Source: Watersipora subatra (lineage: Eukaryota > Bryozoa > Gymnolaemata > Cheilostomatida > Watersiporidae). Taken from it: a DNA stretch of 64,000 nucleotides. The stretch spans positions 16,105,869-16,169,868 of the forward strand of contig NC_088711.1 in assembly GCF_963576615.1 (NCBI RefSeq). Reading direction: 5' to 3'. Both the position numbers and the translations under genes were made by a program. Of this stretch, positions 12,259-25,800 are shown piece by piece (position 1 is the stretch's first letter; each line of letters begins with the position of its first letter). Below the pieces are notes generated by a model that ran no database searches, had not been told where the DNA came from, and saw nothing but the letters and a program-made list of their open reading frames with translations.

Positions 12259-13506
12259 AAAGATGCCTGCTTCTAGCCTGATCTTGTTGAAGGTGTTGCG
12301 TAGAGTTGCTATATAACAAATAACAACTATATTATATATTTCCTGCTGTCATTTTCTAACCTTGAAGTAATGGAACCTCATAATGAACACTTGCAAAAAC
12401 TGCATTGTAGCCAGAATGGTTTGCAGCCACCCAGCGATATCCAACCACAGTTTAGGACTGCTAGCTGCTCTTGCCTTTAAAATTAAAGTAATTTCTTAGA
12501 CGCAGATTAAACAAATGTCAATGCTAAGTAACCTTCACATAAAATAGGAAAACTTAATGTAATATTTATAGCATCTTAGCTACTTGAAATAGCCCTGGTC
12601 AGTTGGATGCTTTATAATAAAACTAACAGATTACATCCTGCTTCAAGATAGCATATCAAAGCTGTGCGTGCTCTGCATGTCATATAAGAGGTCTTAACAG
12701 AATATAACATTTAACAATGTTTTTGTCAGAGAAAATATGTTTTTTGTAAATTACCTTCCGCTGAATGAGAAACACATTAAATTAAATAATTCATCTTAGT
12801 TCATCTATACTTTTGGTAGACACTGCAAGGAAACTACCTCAACAAACCAGTCTGAAGTCAGCACAGAAAGAAATGGTGCCACCTACCTTATTTTAAAACA
12901 ATAAATCAATTCTAAAGTTCTGTATTTATGAAATGTACAAATATCATATAATATAAAATTATTACTGTATATTACTAGAGTCCATTAAAAAGTAGATGAA
13001 ATATCCAAACACTGCTTGAGAAGATCTATAAAAGTGTATGTTGGTACACGGACTCGCATGTCACCTGTAGGAGTGCGTCACTGAGTAAATGACGCGACGA
13101 GAATGTTTGTGTAATAGGAATACTGGAAGACTAATGAGACCATATATAACTATCTGTGTTTCTGGTCCCGAATAGACAGTATTGCGCATGATTTGAGTTG
13201 CCTGTCTTCATGACATTTAAATTTTAAAATAAGTTAGCCAGCAGTAAAACGCGGGAATATTAATACGACATGACAACAGAAGGTAAAGGTCCAATCATTA
13301 AAGACATGAAAAAAACTTGGAATAGAAATATTCTGTGGCAAATGTTGTGCAGACAGTAAGCGTGGAGAGTGCAATTCCCTTGAGCTCGCCTGTGTGTAAA
13401 GCATCGATAATAAAATAAAGACTTCAGCTGGCTCTAGAATCCTACCACTGATTGGCAGCTCAAGGCAAGACTTCATAGAATGAACTTTGCTCGCATGGCG
13501 GAAACG

Positions 13507-13822
13507 TCATTTACCGATTGCGTCTTTGGCAGCAACTATTAATGGACGCAAAGTGGTGAGAGGCCGACATTTTTCGAGGAGAGGCATCTTCATGAGCTGA
13601 GTGGCTGAGCTGCGCTTTTCAGCGTCAGTTTCCAGACAATGGTCTAAAAAGTCATTAAGTTCAGGAGAAAGTTTCTCGCGGTTAATCTCCGGTTTGCCAT
13701 TGTTGGCGATGAGGAAGATAGCCCTGAGGGGCGTCTCGTTCAGGTAAGGAGGCTCTCCTTCTAGCATTTCTATTATCATTATACCTAATGACCAAATGTC
13801 TATTTTGTTACCATAGTGTTTC
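13507..13822 (-). CDS. PAK: PAK exon 11 (C-lobe and stop)
   Basis: Acceptor TTTTAG at 13828-13823; encodes [20 protein letters not shown] then [21 protein letters not shown] and ends [11 protein letters not shown] with TGA at 13509-13507. Matches the alpha-F to alpha-I part of PAK kinases, including the typical C-terminal LTPLIxAAKEA-like end. Confidence 0.95.
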
Positions 13823-16800
13823 CTAAAATAAAGAAAAAATGAAATGTAAACGGCGAGAATAAAGACGATGAGAAGGGCTTAACAAAGCAAAATGGAGAAG
13901 CAAAGGAACGTACTTTAGAACTATCTCTGGAGGCATCCAATAAGGTGTGCCAACCATCGTTTTTCGTTTCTCTTGTTCGCCTGATATCTGAGCACAGAAC
14001 CCGAAGTCTGTAATTTTCACCTGCAACAAGAGTGGCATCCCTATCATCTCCCATAACGGAAACTTATGAATTTCACATGAAACCAAATACGAAACTCCGA
14101 TTGAGATATAACAATTTATAAAAAATTAGGACTAGACAAATTCACAGACTGGCTTACTTCATCTTCAATAGTGTTTTCACAACTGACGAGTCAAAATCAA
14201 CCGAGTTGCATTTCTCCCAGTTGTGCGCATGAAGTTGGTTTAAAAACACTCTGACAGGATTTTGTCAACCGATAGTGTAAAATGTGAATGTAAACTAACA
14301 AAGAATTAAAAGAGTATTTAACATTTAAAAATTCAAATTCAATCATCACTCAACAAATTTAATTAAAATTTCAAATATAAAATATATTCAAAACATCTTC
14401 AACTTCCTTGTGCTAAAGAAGAAGTGAACATACATCGCCATTCATTCCTAGTAGTACGTTATCACTCTTAATATCTCTGTGTATAATATTCTTGGCGTGT
14501 AGAAACTCCAGAGCTTTGAGACACTCCCTAAAAACAGATAAATAAATCATCGTGGAAGCAAATTATGTGCATTTCACTATATGACAGATTAAAATATGTT
14601 GGTGACCAGCAAGTTTTTTCCTCAAACACAACAGCATCATCTGATGACTTTTTACTGAAGCACCGAGGCTAAGCTGCACCTCTTCAGAGCATGAAAAGGC
14701 ACCGAGGCTATCCTGCACCTCTTCAGAGCATAAAAAGGCACCGAGGCAAAGCTGCACCTCTTCAGAGCATGAATGAAAATGAAACAATCCTTTTAAAATA
14801 ACTCATAAAAAATATTGAAAAGCTGCATTCAACGCACTTCTATAAAAGTGCTGCCAAAAAAACACAAAATAAAAATGAGCTCTATTATACCGTTTTATTT
14901 CAATTTGCTAAAAATAACAGGTTACTACTAAAGCTATAAAGATTTCCACATTTAAAACTTCAAATACGATATGAAGCAGTAAAACTATGCCATACCTAAA
15001 GGTTTGTTTTGATAAGTAAATGATTTATATCACGAGTAATGAAACATGAGGCAATTAGAGTCTACCTGCAATCTTAATGCTTGCTAGCTAGCAAAATATA
15101 GCAATAGAGGCTACAGATGCAGTGAGTCTGTCAACCTCTATGATCAGTATAATATAGCAATAGAGGCTACAGATACAGATAGTCTGTCAACCTCTATGAT
15201 CAGTATAATATAGCAATAGAGGCTACAGATACAGATAGTCTGTCAACCTCTATGATCAGTATAATATAGCAATAGAGGCTACAGATACAGATAGTCTGTC
15301 AACCTCTATGATCAGTATAATATAGCAATAGAGGCTACAGATACAGATAGTCTGTCAACCTCTATGATCAGTATAATATAGCAATAGAGGCTACAAATAC
15401 AGATAGTCTGTCAACCTCTATGATCAGTATAATATAGCAATAAAGGCTACAGATACAGATAGTCTGTCAACCTCTATGATCAGTATAATATAGCAATAGA
15501 GGCTACAAATGAAGTGAGTCTGTCAATGCAACATAAGATGTAAAATCGAGAGACAGTAACACCCAATTTAATTTCCATCTGGTGTATGTATACTACTCAA
15601 TGAATATGAAGTCATATATGCATGCTTATACAAATTGTCTGCCTAATAACCGCATGGGGCAACAACTCCCATAAGAGTTGATTGGTTATTTTATTTCAGT
15701 AGCAAGAAGTTTGAGCGGAGAGTAGGTATGCAAGGCAGCTCACTGCTGATCAGAACATATTATATCAACAGTATGTTCTAGCATTTGATTTTAATTTACC
15801 TATCCTATAGAGATGATCTTAGCATGTCACATTTAATGGGACACGAAAGGTAACAAACAGAATCTAAAATAGAGGCACAAATAAAAATACAAGCAATTAT
15901 TACGGCACTCTATAGTCATCTACTCGTGCGTAAACTTTACGTTGATGAAAACGCAAGGAGCGGATAACTCTTATGCATTGTGGCTATAAGAAGCACCAAT
16001 CTTATATTTAATTTCTTTACAACTGTATGCATTAAGTGGAGAGCAGCACATAATTATTTCCCTTAAAAGAGGACCCGACTCCCAATATAAATGTAGGCAC
16101 AAAACTAAGTTTTACTTAATAATGCGATCATCAATTTGCACTCGAGAGAATTTATGTACCGAATACCGAAAATTTCGGTGTATAGGTCGAAAATCTGACA
16201 ACAAATTTAAAGCTTAGAAATCCATCTTCGAGTTATACGGCGATCACGTCTTCATGACACGAACTCTAGTAAAATTAAACTTCAAAAAACCGACAAAAAT
16301 CAAAATTACATGATATGACATAGAAATTGACTTTTTTTAATTTAATGCTTTTTGTAGTATCTGCCCACAAACCCACACTTTGGTAATCCATTTGACACAT
16401 CCGCTATCGTCCATCCATATTATTTTGTACAAGAATCATGATTCCTTACGAAATTTGTCTTGCGAACACAACACAGATTTTTTGTTAAAAGCATACATGT
16501 TATCAAGGGTGACAGTTTCATTCTATTGGTGCGGCTGGCAAATACGATGGTGAAGTATTGCTTTTTGTGCCTTGTGTTTTCACTAGAACTGTTATCACTC
16601 ATTCTTTCGTTAATTGTTGTACATATTGCAGGGGGCACAACAAAAAACATGGACATTTTTGAATGCCATTTCTTCAGCTACGCATCGCCCGCCTTTGATG
16701 AAGACTGAACTACTAGCGATCAAACGATTTGAGCCAAAGGAGGGGGTCGGCTTATATGGTAAGTACATAGCAAAACCAGGATTTTTAAACCAAACTTTAG

Positions 16801-19800
16801 ACCTCGACTTATACGCCAAAATTTACAGTATGGCCTGTGATCTTTAGTTCGCACAGAACCGATGGTTCAGATTCGTTGCGTATTGAATATAGCCTGTAAC
16901 CTGTAGTTAACACAGCACTGGTGGTTCAGATTCGTTGTGTACTAAATATAGCCTGTAACCTGTAGTTCCCGCAGCACTAGTGGCTCAGACAAGCTGTGTA
17001 CCATATACGGCGCATTCAGCTATGTATTAAAGATAATATGCTGTCTAATCTCAGTTGTCTGGTAAAACTTGCCGTCAGCACTCACCGAGTAACAGCCGCT
17101 ATCTGGCCTTCATCCATTACAGTTTCTGTGACGACATCAGTTAAAGCTCCACCTTCAAGAAACTCCATGGTTACCCAGAGTTCCTTCTCCACAAGATAAC
17201 AGTCGATAAAGTTCACTATGTTTGGATGGTTGAAGTGCCGCATGACCTAGTAAAATCTAGTACTGATGAAACAAGAATTGTCTGACCAAAATGAAGATAA
17301 AACTCAGTATTAAAAATGCTTAAAATTTGTAAAACAGCTAAAATTAGACTGAAATTATATTAAAAACTACATAAGAAGTGTATTGGAATTTGCCCTGTAA
17401 ATGTACCAAAACTTAAATTGTCTTCTCTATCGGCGGCTCACACTCGGAATTATCAAAAATCATGGATAACTCAAAGCCAATCCCATCAAGACTTGAAGAA
17501 GCGCAGACAACATAGGATTTTTGTAATTATGAAGAAACAACAACTTTTTTATCTTTCGATTTATACAACTAAATTTCAACTTGCCTCTCCGTATGATAAT
17601 AAATACTTGACCTACATTAACACTACGTACATGGCTGCCTACATATAGTCTATACATGCCACAAGTTTTCAGGATCAGATTCCTTACATATTTTCAGAGC
17701 AGCTGAATGGAAATAACTTTACATTTTGCCGACTCTATAAAAATTGCTATGGATTATCACTGCTTTAGAATTTGCTGACTGTTAAAAGCAACAGTACCGA
17801 TATGCATCGAGCTGGCAATGAATTATGGGTAGATACCAGAAGAATGGTAAGCTAATCATAAGCTAATGACACTTTATAATCATTGGTAAAACTATCGGCC
17901 GTGTAAAGGTTTTTGTAGAAGGTCTAGACTGAGCCACGTCTTTAAAAAACAACTTTTTCAAAAGAACAATGAACTGCATAACAAGTTTGTTTGCCTGTTT
18001 AATTATAAAATCTTGCAAATGTACAGAAGAGAAATCCCAGGCTATTGCCACAAAATGAGTTGGTTTGCTGATTGTAGCTCTTTATGTCATGATTCCTCTT
18101 GCTTGTTGCCGTTTGGTATTTACGCTAACAAATGCAATGCTCCAAAACAATAGAGAACTTTTAGCCAGCCAACACATTTGAGTTAAATCCCATGTGAAAA
18201 AGTGAACATCAAAGAGTAGCGAACTCCCAAATTGAGATAATACAGAGAGAGAGAGAGAGAGCAATATTTATATATATAGGAAAGAAAACTGGTGTTTTCA
18301 AACTAAGAAAAAACAACCCATACTGCTGTACCTTTGATAAACCTCAAGGTTTTAACCTTTTGCTGCTCTGGTATATAGCCTACTTTTAGGAAAACTCGCT
18401 AAAGTTTTAATACAATTGCCACTCAAATGACTACATCGCAGACCTACTTACCAGATAGTTGTCAGTACTAAACGACGTAGCGAAAATATGATTGGTGAGT
18501 TGTAATAGCAGTCAATATAGTTGGGAACAGTTCATTCCAAAAAACCAAAAACTTTTTGATACCATTGTGGTTACTAGGGAGGGGGGACTAATTTATATTT
18601 TTAAATTCAACCAATTCGGCATTATCCAAGCTTCTTCAAACCAGTGTAAGAATACAATAGCAGTTATTGTTTCTTATAAATTGAACAGACTATTACTTCA
18701 TTAGAGTTCACTAATATTATCATTATTACTGCACTTTCACTTCATTCTCCTTACTACTTCATAACATTCTTCAACAATCAATTCTCAACGTTTGCTATAA
18801 GAGGGTTGAGCTTGAAAAAAGTTAGTTGATTATTACAAAAAAATCTTTATTTTGACACCAGAAGCTGAATGTATCTAGATATCGGTTCCTTAATAATAAG
18901 GATAAAACCACTTTTAGACATAAAATAATCGCGACAAACAATCGAAAATGTTATGCAACAACTAATGTAACTTTTATCAAAAAATCACTGTCAAAAGTAG
19001 CTTCTCTTCAGGGCAATCGGAACCAAAACCTCCAGCTTAAATTTCATCGCATCACCAAAACAGTATAAAACTAGTATAAAAGTGTATGACAATTCCCACC
19101 TCTATTTCTGTGACAATGAGCTCTTTTTTTGGTTGACTTTCAAGCTCCATCATTTTGATAGCCACACAAGCCTGAGTCTCTTTGTTCACGGCTCGCACAA
19201 CGGTGCCTGATGCCCTGCGACAGCGAATCGCATCAATAAGAGTACACATACAGCCTCAAAGAATAAAGCATTACCAACAGCAGACAAGGCAAAGGATATC
19301 GGAGGATGCCTCCTGTAGTACTAACACAGCTAGTTGAGTAATTTGTGTCATACTTGAACTGAAGATTGAATTTGCAATCCTACACGGCAGCATCGATACC
19401 AGTTCCTTATGACTGGACAAAGGTCAGCATTAAACTTTAGTGAATTAAAATCGCAGTAGAACTGATAATTTAGCTGATAAGCAGTTCAAGGGTAGCGCAG
19501 CTGGAGCTGAATACAAATGTTTACACCGTAATTCATAGACATGGTGGCAGCTGCAACCCATCGGGTAGCATTATAAGCTGTTAGATCATGTATGTAACAG
19601 TTCGCAAAGAGAGACACTGAATAGTTGAACATGCATGTTATTGACATACAACTCTAAATATACCATCGAATAGGAAATATTGTAAATGAAAAACAACACA
19701 TTCTATCGTTCAATGGCACTCCTGGTCATGTTTCCGTGTTGCTCAATGAAAATCTGTGAGACAAAACACAGTATGTCACATTTACACTTAGCAAAAGATG

Positions 19801-22800
19801 GAGTACCAATACTTTCTTATATCCATGATTTCTGTGTAGGAGCAAAGCTTGCCTGTGGGCATGCGGGCAAATACATAATGCGCACAGTGAGCGAGCGTAA
19901 CTCGGAGCTTAAGGATGCAATGCATGTAGAATGAATAATCAATGTGTGAAGAGAATATAATAATATTAGCCCTAAAGCCTTAGAGGATGGACTGCTATCT
20001 AATCAATAATGCAGCTCATCCACACATATGACTCACATCGATGACTCATGCGGTATATAGCTTGGCTAACCATCTTTCAGTGACTGATCAACAAACCTAA
20101 CATAACATACTAGGTGCGCTGATTCACTTCTTTGCACTAAGCATGTGTTTGAGCCATTATATTCTAATGACACGGTGTATTCTATAGTGCAGTGGCACGC
20201 TAACATCCGAGCATTACAATAGAAACTGCCGCACGCTGAGTTTCTGAGCAGCTGGTGAGCCACAACGAACGCCTATTCATAAAATAATAGAACTGACCGA
20301 TCTTGGGGTCTGTTTTGACACGCGCTGTCAGAGGCATTCCGACACAAACATACGCCTAAGACAATGTCAAGCAGCACCTATCAGGCATCATCAGCACTCA
20401 CCCGGAGCCTAGCTTCTCCTTCATTTCATATATGGATTTAGGGTCTGCGCTATTGTTTGCTATCTTCTCTACAAAAGAGTAACTCTGAGGTTTTGCAATT
20501 ATTAGGCAAAAAGACCCCTAACGATTCATAACATTTTTGCTATGCAAAATGATCTTTGAACAGTGTAGAGAGTCAAGTCAGAGACGAGCATCTGCTGCCT
20601 TGACCGTAATGATACATTATGTATACGCCAGGAATAACCATCAGGGAACCGCAAGACAGCTCAGTGTGTATCAAGTGCAATCCCAGCTCGCCACACAACA
20701 GCTGCTATGGTAATACCAGTAATTGAGATTCAGCCATGACAAACTGCCTCTATTACAGAGAGCCAGCAGTGGGTATTGACAAGAGAATACACACGGCTGG
20801 CCAACCTACAATAGTAAATAAATTTATGCAGCTTACGCAATTCTGATATAACTTCTGAATCAGTCATCCGACGTTTTTGAGATTTCTTTTTTTGCCGGGA
20901 GACAACTTTTGGCTTGTCGTCTTCTTCTGTCGGAGACGTTTTCGCAGAACTGACTTGAGAAGGTGAAGGAGGATCTTCAATGGTCACTGTCTTGATTTGA
21001 CTGGAAATATCATTTGGCCGAACCTGTGCAAACAAAGTTATGAAAGGCAATAGAAACGGAACAGCTACAACACAAACCATGTAAGGAGTGAGTAACAAAA
21101 GAGTTAAGCCTGGTTTCCATATACGCCGCAAGCACCGGCGACAGCACCACAGGGCTATCAGCAGTGAAATGTGAACCTACACGCCGAGTACCACCAGTAG
21201 TTGCTGGCGGTCAACGCAAAAGTTCAGGGTTGTTTATCTTTCGCGAAGAAACGCAGGCAAAACCTTCCCGAAATGCACTGTACAGGTGAAGGTCAGCATT
21301 TTCGAAACGGCATGGCGAGCGAACATTTTTATGCGATTATTAGTGATGCAGCTTTATATGAACAGAAGCCGCTGAGCCTAGCGTCGCAAGCGCAAGTTAC
21401 CGCCGGGGCTTGCAGCCGATATAGAAACAAGGCTTCCAGGAACCAGAAACTGACTAATCTAATATATATAAATATATAATAAATATTATATTATATAAAT
21501 GTTATATCTAATATGACCATTTGGCCAGTGGTTGTCAGTAAGTTCTTAAGAATAATTGTAAACATTGCTTACACTGAAATTCAGCGAATCTGCATTGCTT
21601 GCTTCTATTATCGTGCTTTTAAATCTTACTGCAACCAGCAAAAAGCAATATCTTTTGTTTCAATTTAAAATATCTTTCAATTCAATTGAAGCACAGAGCC
21701 CTTAGTGATGTCTGTATTAGATGGTGTATATGATGTATATAACGATAAGGTAGAGTATTTGAGCCCATAGTGATGGCCATGTCTTTTATTGGTTTAAGGG
21801 CGCTGGAGGTGAAGCGTAGGTCACTGCGAAACACTAGTAATGAATTGAGCCTTACAATAAACACTCAGTCGAGGTCACAGATCACGAGCATAATATTTGC
21901 CAGTGGCTTTTATGCAAGTCTATTATATTTATTTGGGTACTCGTAATAGAATTGTATATTTTTAATGTTCAATATTATTAATTTTAATTTAAAATACATT
22001 TTATTCTAAATAGCGTGATATTATTTTAAAGCAACTGGCTTTTTAGAGCATATCCAACTATTTTTGTCGATGCATTTGGAGTTTCATTATAAAACATACT
22101 CATTGGTAATCAGCCAGCGAATCACGACAAAAAGACAATCGTAAATATCAAACCCTCGTAATACACACAAATTGACTAGCGTCAGTCATAACCTCAACGC
22201 CCATGAATTTGTTCAATATTTCTCCAGTGTAATTCAATCTTATGACAAATGTAAAGATTGTTACTATTGAGACAATGTAGCTTTTATGAGCCTTTGTGCA
22301 GTGATCCATATAAATAATCATATTTGAGTGACTAATCTATGAATAAATACAGACTCTTACACCTCATGCACGTCTCAATCATATCCGGAAACCGCAAAGT
22401 TTAAAGAAACAATTGTAATGAAATTGATAATTTGATTTTGAAAATTGATAAATTTAAAGTTGATACTTTAATAAGTAAAACCTATTAGGAAGGAGTTTAA
22501 TTTCTAAGATAATGTTTATAAGGTTTTCAAGTGATAGACTGGAAGAGCCTTTTGATTTTGTGTACAGAATTTTTTGCACCCTGAATATTCCAAATGTACT
22601 GTAAAATCTTTAAATTTTCATTATAGTTGATTATCCAACGTGTATCTTACAACGATCTTATATTATATGATCTTATATTATATGATCTTATATTATATGA
22701 TCTTATATTATATGATCTTATATTATATGATCTTATATTATATGATCTTATATTATATGATCTTATATTATATGATCTTATATTATATGATCTTATATTA

Positions 22801-25800
22801 TATGATCTTATATTATATGATCTTATATTATATGATCTTATATTATATGATCTTATATTATATGATCTTATATTATATGATCTTATATTATATGATCTTA
22901 TATTATATGATCTTATATTATATGATCTTATATTATATGATCTTATATTATATGATCTTATATTATATGATCTTATATTATATGATCTTATATTATATGA
23001 TCTTATATTATATGATCTTATATTATATGATCTTATATTATATGATCTTATATTATATGATCTTATATTATATGATCTTATATTATATGATCTTATATTA
23101 TATGATCTTATATTATATGATCTTATATTATATGATCTTATATTATATAATCTTATATTATATGATCTTATATTATATTATCTTATATTATATAATCTTA
23201 TATTATATGATCTTATATTATATGATCTTATATTATATGATCTTATATTATATGATCTTATAATATGCTAGCAAGATCGGATGCTATCGTAGAGCCAGTA
23301 GTGAGCCCATGATGTACTATGTGCATTGTTTAATCTATGCAGACACTACTCATTTTTTCACACAACATTTTCATATAAAGTTTTGCTATCTGAAAATTGC
23401 AAAGTACACTCATTCTCGAGAACCCAGCGAGTCGGATGGGTTACGGATCACGGTATATCTTCATTTACACAAAAGGTGTAGATCAAAACAAATTGAAGTC
23501 TGTCTTCATTCCCATAGAGCACCATGAGAAGGCATGAGCCGCTCAACAGTCATGACTACGATTATGATAAAGCACAGGATTACCTACTGTACAGTAGAGT
23601 TCTGAATATTCACGATGAAACCCAATAAAGTCGATAAAAGCCAAGCAGCTCATACTAGCTAACAGATAGGTAGGTCAGCATCTTTAATATTGTCACTGAG
23701 GCTGATGAACATACAAGTATGTGACTAGGCAGCATATTGTTAGCATCATTCAAAGGCAATCACTCGCTAATGATTGACCTTTAGGAGCAGCAGCTATTGC
23801 AAAGCAAGCAACTGCTACAAATCACTTCTAAAGCAGTTATGACGAGTCTCGTCTGGTACAGTTGGTAAAGACGAGTCAGCAGTGGAGACTCGACTATGAA
23901 TCATACAGCTAAGGAATAAAGGCTGGTTCACACTGCATCGCAGTTGTCCTCTCAGCGATTATTTATTAACTATAAACGGCGGAAACGAACGGCATTGTTG
24001 AGGCAAAGCCGATACGTCGCAAACCTGTCCAAATTTTCCGATAGTTCACCAAATATTTCGGACCATGCAACTTGCATCACTTCGGCGATGGTGATTAGCT
24101 ATAGTGGATTGCTTGATCCATATTTTCTTTTATGATAGTTTCTGCGAGACTAGTATTTAATCATTTCTGCCATCGCATTGTGTAACGAGAACGCTATGCT
24201 GTGAACATTTCACTGAGGTAAACGGATGGGTTTGTGATAGTGTGAACATTTTTATTGCAGACAATCACCAATATATTGTTGGATTAACGCCGACATAGGG
24301 TGATATAGTGTGAACCAGCCTTGACCAATGTAGAGAGTCATTACAGAAAGTAAAATTGGTTAAGTTGTAGCTAGAAAAATTTCTTGAACCAAAATGGATT
24401 GACCAAAGTCCTAGCGAACACATATATGCCCCCTTGAATGAGTAGTCTATTGTCAAAAATATTAAGCAAACGAGTGTATTGCACCAAAAGCGTTGCACCA
24501 ATTTTCCAACAGAAGTATGTATGACAGAGCCTTTAAACAAGTAACCTTGCCCTCTGTTGGTATGAGTGGAATGACAAACACAAATCTCACAAGTCTTCTA
24601 TAGCTCTCATGGAATGGGTGGGTGTGGCTAGTAAACAGCCACTGACATATCCTGTCTAAGGAGCACCCAAGTACTCCTGATACACGGTGCATGGGAATGG
24701 AATACCAACTGAGAAAGAAATAGAGGTTGACCAGAGTATGCCACTTAAATCCAGATGAGAGCTTATGATGATCCTTATGCTCTCAGCTTTATACACACAG
24801 GTGAACATTTCTACAGTGCTCTTATATGATATTTACAACTGAAGGTGACCACTTGTCTGTTTGCTGAACTTCTTCCACATATTCCTATTGCGGAGTTATT
24901 ATCAGTGGCGCTATACGCCGACATACGCCAACATATCTCCATTTATCACCAATGACTAGTAATGGAGAGCTTAAAACCGATGACGGTTAAAATCGAATGA
25001 GTTATTCATTTAGGCATAGAAGGATGTCCAACAAGCACTGATAACTCATAACTCACAAAAACAGTTCTAGCTGGATTGACCGATTTCCATTGTCCGAAGT
25101 CCCAAGTCTTGAACAATAGTCTTAACAAACCACTGAGAGAAACAAACCACTGACATCATGTTGGGATCACAACTAAAAACAATCTCCAGCTGGTTGCCTT
25201 TGCCAGCGACAATCAACACGGTTTATCTTTCATGTCAATAGTCAGCGAGGAACAATATTTAAAATAGATTTTCCTGCCTTCAAGTTAGACATGTAACATC
25301 CTCCTATCTTTTTAACTTCCTCGGTCATTTTTAAATGTTCTAATCACACACTGCCTGTTGCTTGAGCGCAAATATGGTTAATAGAGTTGGTTTATCTCTA
25401 TTTATACAAAATAGTTAAAATGTTGTAAAATGGCTTAGCGCCTTTTCAAACACATAATAACAACAATTCTATTATTTTCTCGAGTGAGAATTTCTACTAA
25501 AACACAGACTTGAGATTATAGATGCAAACTTACGGGTTTAGGAGGAGCTACAGGACTTTCCTTTGGTGGAAGATCAGGTTTTGCTTGGCCAATAGCAGGA
25601 TCCGCTGAAGTCCTTGAGGAAGAACTCGGTGACTCTGTAAACACGCATATCTAAAATAGCTTACTAGTTACAAATATTCAACGCACAACAGACATCATTA
25701 ACCATATACAAGCAAGGCAGGTCTCTAAATAAACATACATCTAGAGCAAATGCCTTAGAATATTGCTTGTCCTATAATAATCAGTGACTATAAGATGACT

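Larger units (their letters stand above)
11400..13506. other. Intergenic region between the two kinase genes
   Basis: About 2.1 kb holding the promoter side of the PAK-like gene and the 3' UTR side of PAK. Contains a TA-rich alternating purine/pyrimidine tract (11758-11945) and a hairpin (12215-12258). No gene recognised. No convincing minus-strand AATAAA was identified for PAK. Confidence 0.6.
14528..17085. other. PAK intron 8 with three tandem-repeat arrays
   Basis: Holds the 39-bp (14660-14776), 56-bp (15095-15528) and 59-bp (16829-17005) arrays listed below. The rest is AT-rich with no exon seen. Confidence 0.6.
21024..25533. other. PAK intron 4 with MITEs and a 15-bp satellite
   Basis: 4.5 kb. 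Holds MITE B (21106-21435), the 15-bp array (22654-23263) and MITE A copy 2 (23920-24321). Remaining sequence shows no exon I can defend. Confidence 0.6.

Noticed and set aside
13800-14086. Two minus-strand frames beside PAK exon 10
   Set aside because: They are exon 10 read with flanking intron sequence; the spliced reading gives the canonical kinase sequence.
14563-14787. 74-codon minus frame with repeated CSEEVQ words
   Set aside because: Produced by the 39-bp tandem repeat in PAK intron 8.
15095-15528. CRISPR-like array or tRNA cluster
   Set aside because: The 56-bp units are near-identical over their whole length, without unique spacers or tRNA folding.
22627-23271. Plus-strand open frames of about 210 codons made of DLILY or YMILY repeats
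   Set aside because: They are a direct result of a 15-bp satellite whose length is divisible by three; no start context, splice site or protein family supports translation.
24462-24692. 76-codon minus-strand frame in PAK intron 4
   Set aside because: No recognised domain and no fitting splice phases; probably chance or old repeat.
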